From: Aliagarivorans marinus DSM 23064
GTDB lineage: Bacteria; Pseudomonadota; Gammaproteobacteria; Enterobacterales; Celerinatantimonadaceae
DNA: 64,000 nt
Direction of reading: 5' to 3'
Assembly: GCF_000429485.1 (NCBI RefSeq)
Contig: NZ_KE386908.1
Location: 62,001 to 126,000, forward strand
Shown: one piece after another, positions 55,208 to 61,926 of the stretch
How the letters are laid out: each line of letters begins with the position of its first letter
Numbering within the stretch: the first letter of the stretch is position 1
Position numbers and translations under genes: made by a program
Notes under the pieces: model-generated
What the model saw: only the letters and a program-made list of their open reading frames with translations
Database searches by the model: none
Told to the model about the DNA's origin: nothing

Positions 55208-55915
55208 TTGGCGAGCCACGACTTAAGTCCGGCCTTTGTGCTGCATAGTCGGGCTTATCGCGAAACCAGCCTATTGGTGACCTTCTTCAGCGAATCACGC
55301 GGGAAGCTCACCGCCGTTGCCAGAGGCGCGCGCAACAAGCGCTCGCCTTTGCGCAGCTTACTACAGCCCGGTGCGCCACTGTTGGTGGGACTGAGCGCCG
55401 GTAACGGCGGCTTGGTCAACCTGCTCAACGCCGAATCGCAGACTCTCGCCTTGCCGCTGTTTGGCAAGCATCTATTTAGTGCCCTCTACGTCAACGAATT
55501 ACTGTATCATCTACTGGATGAGCACAGCCCCTATCCCGAGCTGTATCAATGCTATCGACAGTGCCTGCTGGAGCTAGCCGCGGCTAAACCCATCGAGCGG
55601 AGCCTGCGTCAGTTTGAGTTTCAGCTGTTTCGGGAGCTAGGCTTCGCCTTGAGTCTGCCAGAGGATTGGCTACCCCAGCAAAACTATAGCTACTCCTTAT
55701 CTCGTGGGTTTTATCCCGCCCAAGGCCACAGCTCGTATAGTGGTGAGCAGATCGCCCAGCTGTGCAATTTTATCGGCAGCGACGAGCAACTACCGCTGGC
55801 CAGACAGTTTTGTCGGCAGCTTATCGCCCAGTTGCTGAACGGACGCGAGCTACGCTCGCGCGCCCTATTTAAACAGATATCTCCGGCCCAAGACGCCGGG
55901 GAACAACAGTCTTAA
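55208..55915 (+). CDS. recO: DNA repair protein RecO
   Basis: A 235-residue recombination mediator that loads RecA with RecR. The N-terminal OB fold is AFVLHSRAYRETSLLVTFFSESRGKLTAVARGARNKRSPLR, and the helical domain has ALYVNELLYHLL. The only reasonable start is TTG, 3 bases after the era stop, with GGAG about 11 bases upstream, so expression is probably low and coupled to era. Confidence 0.93.
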   Translation: MASHDLSPAFVLHSRAYRETSLLVTFFSESRGKLTAVARGARNKRSPLRSLLQPGAPLLVGLSAGNGGLVNLLNAESQTLALPLFGKHLFSALYVNELLYHLLDEHSPYPELYQCYRQCLLELAAAKPIERSLRQFEFQLFRELGFALSLPEDWLPQQNYSYSLSRGFYPAQGHSSYSGEQIAQLCNFIGSDEQLPLARQFCRQLIAQLLNGRELRSRALFKQISPAQDAGEQQS

Positions 55916-55936
55916 CACTATTAAGAGGAACAGGAA

Positions 55937-56677
55937 GTGAGTGAGATTCTACTCGGTGTCAACGTTGATCACGTGGCAACCCTAAGACAGGCACGTGGGA
56001 CCAGCTATCCCGATCCTGCGTTTGCTGCGAGTATTGCCGAAATTGCCGGAGCCGATGGCATCACCATTCATTTGCGTGAAGACCGCCGTCATATCATCGA
56101 CCGCGATGTCGCGGTGATGGTGCAAACCGTGCAAACCCGGGTGAACCTCGAGATGGCGGTGACCGACGAGATGGTCGATATCGCCGTGGCCCACAAACCT
56201 CACTTCGTGTGTCTGGTGCCTGAGAAGCGTGAAGAGCTCACCACTGAAGGTGGCCTGAACGTGGCGGGTAATGTGGAGCACATTCGCCAGGCGGTGGCCA
56301 AGCTGTCAGAAGCAGGCATTCAGGTATCGCTGTTTATCGATGCCGATGATGATCAAATCGATGCTGCCGTAGAGGTGGGGGCTCCTTATATCGAGCTGCA
56401 CACCGGCCACTACGCCGATGCCACCGACGAAACCGAGCAGCAGGCCGAGCTGAAGAAGCTGGCTGCGGCTGCCAGCTACGCTGCCGACAAGGGCTTGAAG
56501 GTGAATGCTGGCCATGGTCTGCACTACCACAATGTGAAGCCAATTGCGGCGCTGCCTGAGATCTTCGAGCTGAATATCGGCCATGCAATTATCGCCCGTG
56601 CGGTATTGGTGGGCATGGACGCGGCAGTGCGCGAGATGAAGCAGCTGATGCTGCAAGCGCGCGGCGTAAGCTGCTAG
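55937..56677 (+). CDS. pdxJ: pyridoxine 5'-phosphate synthase
   Basis: A 246-residue TIM-barrel enzyme joining 3-amino-acetone phosphate and deoxyxylulose 5-phosphate to pyridoxine phosphate (vitamin B6). [18 protein letters not shown] at the start, [29 protein letters not shown] and [10 protein letters not shown] are all conserved. The GTG start has AGGA upstream. Confidence 0.98.
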   Translation: MSEILLGVNVDHVATLRQARGTSYPDPAFAASIAEIAGADGITIHLREDRRHIIDRDVAVMVQTVQTRVNLEMAVTDEMVDIAVAHKPHFVCLVPEKREELTTEGGLNVAGNVEHIRQAVAKLSEAGIQVSLFIDADDDQIDAAVEVGAPYIELHTGHYADATDETEQQAELKKLAAAASYAADKGLKVNAGHGLHYHNVKPIAALPEIFELNIGHAIIARAVLVGMDAAVREMKQLMLQARGVSC

Positions 56678-56690
56678 CTAGGCGGTAGCC

Positions 56691-57089
56691 ATGCCAATCG
56701 TAGGTCTGGGAACCGATATCGTCGAGATAGAGCGGATCAGCGGTTCCCGCCAACAAGCGGCGCTAGCCAAGCGGGTGCTAACCCCCGCCGAGCTGGAGCA
56801 AATGCAGCAAAACGCTCAGCCCGGGCGCTTTTTAGCGAAACGCTGGGCGGCCAAAGAGGCGGCAGCGAAGGCGCTGGGTACCGGCATCGCCCAAGGCATT
56901 AGCTTCCAACATTTTGAGATTAGCCATGCCGCTAGCGGTCAGCCGCTGCTGCACTTTAGCCAGCAGGCCAAGCTGCGGGCCGAAGCGTTGGGCGTGGTAT
57001 CGGCCCATATTAGTATTAGTGATGAGCGCCACTACGCGCTTGCAACGGTGGTGCTGGAAAGTGGCCATCCAACAGGAGAGAACAATTGA
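56691..57089 (+). CDS. acpS: holo-[acyl-carrier-protein] synthase
   Basis: A 132-residue phosphopantetheinyl transferase activating acyl carrier protein. Magnesium-binding Asp is in GLGTDIVEIERI and the Glu in KRWAAKEAAAKALGTGI, with SISDERHYALATVVLE near the end. It is the classical neighbour of pdxJ (13-base gap). Its stop overlaps the next gene by 4 bases. Confidence 0.97.
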   Translation: MPIVGLGTDIVEIERISGSRQQAALAKRVLTPAELEQMQQNAQPGRFLAKRWAAKEAAAKALGTGIAQGISFQHFEISHAASGQPLLHFSQQAKLRAEALGVVSAHISISDERHYALATVVLESGHPTGENN

Positions 57090-57376
57090 TCGAACGTTAT
57101 CGCATGCAGCTTGATCTGATGAGTCTGATGAAGCTGTTGTTTCTGGTGGGCTTTGGGGTAGGTTTTCTGCTGGGCCTGCTGATGGCCTTGTACACTCTGT
57201 CTCAAGGCGCAGACTTCTTTGGTGTGCTTATCACGGTGATTATCTCGCCGTTTAGTAACGGGGCGATCACCGCCGTGTTTGGCTTGATTGGCTACCCCTT
57301 CTACAACTGGTATTGCATGCGCAATCGCGGCCAGTTGCTCAGCGGCCGCTTCCAAAAAGAGCAGGATCAAGCCTAG
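57086..57376 (+). CDS. small inner-membrane protein of unknown function
   Basis: A 96-residue protein with two hydrophobic segments (about 14-39 and 45-72) and a basic, Gln-rich C-terminus (YNWYCMRNRGQLLSGRFQKEQ). The start is TTG overlapping the acpS stop, supported by AGGAG eight bases upstream inside acpS; a later ATG at codon 7 has no such site. Not recognised. It ends the operon just before a strong terminator. Confidence 0.7.
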   Translation: MIERYRMQLDLMSLMKLLFLVGFGVGFLLGLLMALYTLSQGADFFGVLITVIISPFSNGAITAVFGLIGYPFYNWYCMRNRGQLLSGRFQKEQDQA

Positions 57377-57398
57377 CCTGCCAGCCATTCAGATAAAC

Positions 57399-57434
57399 AA
57401 AAGCCCTTGTCGTGTTATGCGCCAAGGGCTTTTT
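57399..57434. terminator. bidirectional intrinsic terminator
   Basis: An 11-bp stem AAAAGCCCTTG/CAAGGGCTTTT with a 13-nt loop. T-runs on both strands let it end the rpoE-acpS side transcription unit and the opposing DUF368 gene. Confidence 0.85.
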
Positions 57435-57464
57435 GCTGTTGGTAGGGAGGCCAGCTATTTGCAG

Positions 57465-58379
57465 TTAGTAGCGTGCTTTACGCTCCAGCGCCCAAACGAT
57501 GCCGCAACCCAGTACCAAGCAAATTACCGCCACAGGGATCTGTGCTGGCAGCTCGGTGAGTTGCTCATAACTCCAGGGCGAGATTGCTCGCTCAAACAGC
57601 GGCACCTGCTCACCCGAGGAGTTGGTACGCCAGCTCATTACCTCACGCCACGGCCAGATTTTGTTTAGGGTGCCAAGCATCAGGCAGCTTAGTAAGGCCA
57701 GCGTTTGGTCGTGGAAGCGTTTCAGCAGGTAAGACAGCAGATGGGCGATGGTTGCCAGACCGGTGGCGCAGCCGATGGCGAAGCAGGCCAGTAGCGGCAA
57801 GTTAGCGGATTTAACCGCCAGTAACACCGGCTGATACAAGCCCAGCAGCAGCAAGATCATCGAGCCGGAAATACCGGGTAAGATCATCGCACAAATCGCA
57901 ATCATGCCGCCTAGGAACACCCCAAGGTAGCCATCGGAGAGGGCGATGGGGTGTGCGAAGGTGATCAAGTAGGCGATGTAGAATCCGGCCAGGGCAGCCA
58001 GCCAAACCGACGGGCTGCGGCTTTTTATCTGCCGCACGATCATCACAAAGGAGATCAGGATCAGCCCGCAGAAGAAGCTCCAGATGGCAATCGGCTGATG
58101 CTCTAACAGGTAGCTGATCACCCGCGCCAGCGAGGCAATGGCAAATAAAATGCCAGCCAGCAAGGTGGCCAAAAAGCCCGCATCCACTTGCTTGAGTACC
58201 GCCTTAAACCCTTGCTGGCGAAACACCTGCCACAGGCTCGGCTTAAACTGGCCAATCGCATCGAGTAAGCGATAGTAAATACCGCTGATAAAGGCGATGG
58301 TGCCGCCAGAGACTCCCGGCACCAAGTCGGCACAGCCCATGGCCATGCCTTTGAAAAAAACTGAAATATCGATCTTCAA
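57465..58379 (-). CDS. DUF368-family membrane protein (probable undecaprenyl-phosphate translocase)
   Basis: A 304-residue polytopic membrane protein. The DUF368 signature KGMAMGCADLVPGVSGGT lies near the N-terminus and repeats in ICAMILPGISGSMILLLLG, an internal duplication typical of the family. Members are now known to recycle undecaprenyl phosphate across the membrane (PopT). The open frame extends 24 codons upstream to 58451, but that part coincides with a long hairpin that follows the neighbouring gene and reads as nonsense. A TTG start at 58379 gives normal length. No strong ribosome-binding site marks either choice. Confidence 0.85.
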   Translation of the reverse strand: MKIDISVFFKGMAMGCADLVPGVSGGTIAFISGIYYRLLDAIGQFKPSLWQVFRQQGFKAVLKQVDAGFLATLLAGILFAIASLARVISYLLEHQPIAIWSFFCGLILISFVMIVRQIKSRSPSVWLAALAGFYIAYLITFAHPIALSDGYLGVFLGGMIAICAMILPGISGSMILLLLGLYQPVLLAVKSANLPLLACFAIGCATGLATIAHLLSYLLKRFHDQTLALLSCLMLGTLNKIWPWREVMSWRTNSSGEQVPLFERAISPWSYEQLTELPAQIPVAVICLVLGCGIVWALERKARY

Positions 58380-58405
58380 GCTGAAATACCGTCGCGTGAG
58401 TAAGC

Positions 58406-58442
58406 TTGCCAACCAGCATACCGAAAGGGTACTGGTTGGCAA
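58406..58442 (-). terminator. hairpin between the retropepsin-like gene and the DUF368 gene
   Basis: A long stem-loop: TTGCCAACCAG/CTGGTTGGCAA (11 bp), two unpaired bases, then TACC/GGTA closing a GAAAG loop. It starts 15 bases after the retropepsin-like gene's stop. There is no clear T-run after it. Confidence 0.55.
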
Positions 58443-58457
58443 AGTGAACATTGGTTG

Positions 58458-60341
58458 CTATTGCTCGGTTAGCAGGAACTGCTCGTTGCTGCCTACTACC
58501 AAGCCGTGGCGTAGGAAGTTCTTGCCGAGGATCATCGGGTACTCAAAGCGCGAGCGATCCTGTAGGTTGACTTCGACACTGTGCTCAATGGGTCCGAGCT
58601 TGATGTCTAGCTCTACCACGGGGCGCTCGGCGGCAGTCTCACCGGCGCGGGCACGGATGCGCATGATCCGCTTGACCGGTTTGGTGAATTCTCGGCTGTT
58701 GCCAAAGTGGTCGCGATAGCTAAAGCGTACCCACTCCTCACCGTTGCGTTGGAAGCGCTCGATATGGTCGGCATGCACCGAGCTGACATCGGCGCCGGTA
58801 TCCAACTTGGCCGGGAAGCTCATCCCTTCCAGCTCCACTTGCTCGATGTATCCGGCGCGGTATTGCTCCGTCAGCGCCAAGCGCTGCTCACGACGCACGT
58901 TTACTACCACCGAGTGCTCATCGCTCAGGCCGCGGCCAATCCGTAGCATTGAGGGGCTGCTGGCAGCCTCGCTCTGCTGCAGCGCGACTTCCGTTTCCAG
59001 TAGCTGCTCGCCTAGCTGCAGCTCGGCATCGATGACCGGGCGGCTCTCTTTACCCACCGCAATGCGTTTTAGCTGCGGTGACACGCGCTCATGGCGCTGT
59101 CCTTGGTTGTCCGTGAGCAGATAGCTGACCTTGCGGCCCTTGCCACTGCCGCTACTGACGATATTGCTGACATCTAACAGCGGCGTGTTTACCCCGGTCG
59201 CAGGCTCTGCGGTGACCGGCTGGCCATCGACCAGCAAGGTCTCGAGGTTACTGATCTCAATGGCTTGCGGGTTGTCGATGGCAAAGCTCGACCAGCGCAT
59301 ATCTTTCTTGGCGATAAACTTCTGATCGAGGGCAATCTGGTAGTGCTGGGCTTGCGCTTCCAGACCGAGACGAAGCTGGGAGGACAGCTTGCTGCGGTCC
59401 TTCAGATAGACCAGAAGATGGTCAGGTTCGGCGCCGGCCTTATCGGGCGCTTGCCAATAAACCGGGATGTACACCATCGGGTAGCTGGCATTGCTAAAGT
59501 TGAGCATCTTGTAGAGTGGCAGCTCTAAGGTTTGCGGCTTGCCTTTGGTGCCTTCGCTGGTGAAGTTGACTGTGCCGGCCTGCTCATCAACCACCACATT
59601 CATGGCATGTAGCATGCTGTGGCGACTGGAGAAGGTGTAACTGACGTTCATCGGCATGCCCTCAAACCACGCCTTCTCTTGACGACCTAACATGCGCGCC
59701 TGTGCCTGCTCTCCCAAGTAGTCGGCACCGGCATCCACCCAGGCGGCATCTGCCAGGTAGCTCTTGCCAATCAGTACCGGGTAGCTGAAGCGGCTGCGGT
59801 CGGTTAGGTTGATGTCGGTAAGCGCTCGCTTACCGCCGATATCTAGCTCTAAGCGAACCACTGGGCGGTACTGGCTCTCGTCGTCACCGCGGCCTTTGAT
59901 CAGGCTTAAGCGGGCCAATGGTTTGGTCAGGCTTACTCGCTCACCGCTGTGAGGGTTGACCAAGGTGAAGCTGACGGTGGCGTTAATCTTGCGCTGGTCA
60001 TTGTCGAACTCTTCCAGCCACCAAGAATCTTCTACCTTGCCGTAGTGCTCGCCAATCGCCTTCATCAGGGCTTGATCGCTGAGCTCGCTGAACAGCGGAT
60101 TGCTGCTGTTCACATGGATATCTTCGGCGTGCATCGAGGTGGTTTCGGCGCCGGTGTCGATCTTGCCGGTGAGCGGCGCGCCGTTTAGCTCGGGGAGTGT
60201 GGGGAAGCGAATAAACTCGGTACGCCCCAGCACGATGCGCTGGTCACTTGGCTGTGGTTGAACTGAGCGGCTGGCGGCCTCGCTCGTAACAGTTGCCACG
60301 CTTACCGATAGGGCAAGCACCAGCATCCACCATGGCTTCAT
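58458..60341 (-). CDS. exported retropepsin-like protein with three repeats (PF05618-type)
   Basis: A 627-residue exported protein (signal peptide about 1-23) of the putative ATP-dependent zinc protease/RimK-associated retropepsin-like family. Three copies of the aspartic-protease-like unit are visible. The first (about 55-200) has DTG at 62-64 (KIDTGAETTSMHA) and ends RFSYPVLIGKSYL. The second (about 375-475) has ATG at 381-383. The third (about 505-612) has DTG at 514-516 (KLDTGADVSSVHA) and ends RFEYPMILGKNFL. The start was moved 23 codons in because GGAGAG lies upstream and a signal peptide follows. The usual glutamate-ligase and transglutaminase partner genes are absent here. Confidence 0.8.
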   Translation of the reverse strand: MKPWWMLVLALSVSVATVTSEAASRSVQPQPSDQRIVLGRTEFIRFPTLPELNGAPLTGKIDTGAETTSMHAEDIHVNSSNPLFSELSDQALMKAIGEHYGKVEDSWWLEEFDNDQRKINATVSFTLVNPHSGERVSLTKPLARLSLIKGRGDDESQYRPVVRLELDIGGKRALTDINLTDRSRFSYPVLIGKSYLADAAWVDAGADYLGEQAQARMLGRQEKAWFEGMPMNVSYTFSSRHSMLHAMNVVVDEQAGTVNFTSEGTKGKPQTLELPLYKMLNFSNASYPMVYIPVYWQAPDKAGAEPDHLLVYLKDRSKLSSQLRLGLEAQAQHYQIALDQKFIAKKDMRWSSFAIDNPQAIEISNLETLLVDGQPVTAEPATGVNTPLLDVSNIVSSGSGKGRKVSYLLTDNQGQRHERVSPQLKRIAVGKESRPVIDAELQLGEQLLETEVALQQSEAASSPSMLRIGRGLSDEHSVVVNVRREQRLALTEQYRAGYIEQVELEGMSFPAKLDTGADVSSVHADHIERFQRNGEEWVRFSYRDHFGNSREFTKPVKRIMRIRARAGETAAERPVVELDIKLGPIEHSVEVNLQDRSRFEYPMILGKNFLRHGLVVGSNEQFLLTEQ

Positions 60342-60528
60342 TGAGTCTCTCCAAGGATAACTAGTTGATAATTTGATGGTATAGCAGCTTTGACCAAGAT
60401 AACACGGCAAATTGTCCGGTTTTGAGTAGCTGCTACTTAGTTGCGCTGTTTCGCCCTGAGTAAGAGTACAAAGCCCGCTAATAGTTGCATGATAGCGCTG
60501 GCAATTAGTCTGGATTTTGATATGGCTT

Positions 60529-60558
60529 AATTATACATACAAGGATGTATGTATAATT
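60529..60558. promoter_or_regulatory. TetR/AcrR-type operator upstream of the RND operon
   Basis: A perfect 30-bp palindrome: arms AATTATACATACA and TGTATGTATAATT around AGGA. The ATACATACA half-site resembles the operator of the AcrR/TetR group of efflux repressors. A TATAAT hexamer lies inside the right arm, so binding would cover the promoter. It ends 34 bases before the adaptor start. No TetR gene lies in the window; it may be downstream of the permease. Confidence 0.65.
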
Positions 60559-60592
60559 CCTGGCGTTTCTGATTAAGTAGTGAGAGAGCGCT

Positions 60593-61924
60593 ATGGCGAG
60601 CTTGTTTACGCGTCTGCCCGGCTGGGCTAAACGCATGCCGTTGTTGTTGATTGTATTGGGCTTGCTGGCTCTGGTGATGGTGCGCTATGTGCGACTGCTA
60701 AACCAACCGGCGATGGCGCAACGCCAGCTGCCGATTGCCAAGGTGGAAGTGGTAACGGTGCAGCCCGAGTCGATCAGCCGTTGGGTCTTCTCCGAGGGCA
60801 CCATCAAGGCCAAGCGTAAGGCCTTCCTCGACTTTGAGTATCCCGGCAAGGTAGTGGCGATTGGCACTCAGCAAGATGGCACCGAACTGCGCGCTGGCTC
60901 GCGGGTGTTTGGCCCGCAGGGCGAGCTTAACCATGGCCAGCTACTGGCGCAGATCGACAGCCGCGATAACAGCGCGGTGGTCACCTCGCTGCAATCGCAA
61001 CTGCAAGCCGTGGCGGCGCAGCGGCGCGAGCTAGAGGCGCGATTGCTGCAAGCGCAGAACGAGCGCACCCTTAATCAGCAAAACTACCAGCGAATGAAAG
61101 AGGTGCATCAGCGCGGGCTGATCTCCCAAGACGAGTTCGACCGGGTCAACACCGCCTGGCTGAACGCCCAAGCCTCGGTCACTGCCGCCGAAAGCGCACT
61201 CGCCGCAATTGATTCCGAGGCCAAGAGCCTGAGCGCCGAGCTAAACCGCGCCACCATCAGCTTGGAAAAAACCAGCCTGTTTGCTCCCTTCGATGGGGTG
61301 ATCTCGGCAATGAACATCGTCGAAGATAATCACTACTACCTGCCGATGAGCGCTGCCAGCGACCGCGAACGTGAGCTGAGCTCGGCGATTGTGGTGGTCG
61401 ATGACAGCGAGCTAGAGGTACGCCTCGAGATTGCCGGCCGCGATGCCGACCTTATCGAAGAGGGCCAAACCGTCTGGCTGGCCAGCGACGATCAGCAGCT
61501 TTATCAGGCGGCACTGCAGGAGGGGGAAGTGCAGGACAGCGAAACGGCCAATGTCCATCAAGGCCGGGTGTGGTCGGTAAGCCCAGCCTTTAATCTGCAG
61601 CAGCGCTCGCTCACTGTAAAAGTGCGCCTGTCCCAGCAAGATGGCCGGCTGCGTGATGGCCAGTTTGTGCGGGTGTGGATCGCCGCACAGAACAAGCCGG
61701 AGGTGCTGGCGCTGCCACTACATGCGCTGAGCTTTAGCGGTGCTGATGCCTTTGTGTTTGTGGTGGATGAGCAGATGCGCGTCACCACCCGCGATGTCGA
61801 GCTAGGTATACAAGGTCTGAATAAGGTTGAGGTTACCAACGGGCTACAAGTCGGCGATACTGTGGTGACTCGTGGTCAGCATCTGCTGGTCGAGGGCGCT
61901 CAGGTTAATCTGGTGGAGCGCTAG
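60593..61924 (+). CDS. RND efflux periplasmic adaptor (HlyD/MFP family)
   Basis: A 443-residue membrane-fusion protein linking an RND pump to an outer-membrane channel. An N-terminal membrane anchor (MPLLLIVLGLLALVMV, about 14-29) is followed by a lipoyl half (SEGTIKAKRKAFLDFEYPGKV), a long alpha-hairpin (about 130-225: LQSQLQAVAAQRRELEARL and TAAESALAAIDSEAKSLSAEL), the second lipoyl half TSLFAPFDGVISAM, then beta-barrel and membrane-proximal domains (SLTVKVRLSQQDGRLRDGQF, NGLQVGDTVVTRG). The permease gene starts 2 bases downstream. Substrate unknown. Confidence 0.93.
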   Translation: MASLFTRLPGWAKRMPLLLIVLGLLALVMVRYVRLLNQPAMAQRQLPIAKVEVVTVQPESISRWVFSEGTIKAKRKAFLDFEYPGKVVAIGTQQDGTELRAGSRVFGPQGELNHGQLLAQIDSRDNSAVVTSLQSQLQAVAAQRRELEARLLQAQNERTLNQQNYQRMKEVHQRGLISQDEFDRVNTAWLNAQASVTAAESALAAIDSEAKSLSAELNRATISLEKTSLFAPFDGVISAMNIVEDNHYYLPMSAASDRERELSSAIVVVDDSELEVRLEIAGRDADLIEEGQTVWLASDDQQLYQAALQEGEVQDSETANVHQGRVWSVSPAFNLQQRSLTVKVRLSQQDGRLRDGQFVRVWIAAQNKPEVLALPLHALSFSGADAFVFVVDEQMRVTTRDVELGIQGLNKVEVTNGLQVGDTVVTRGQHLLVEGAQVNLVER

Positions 61925-61926
61925 AG

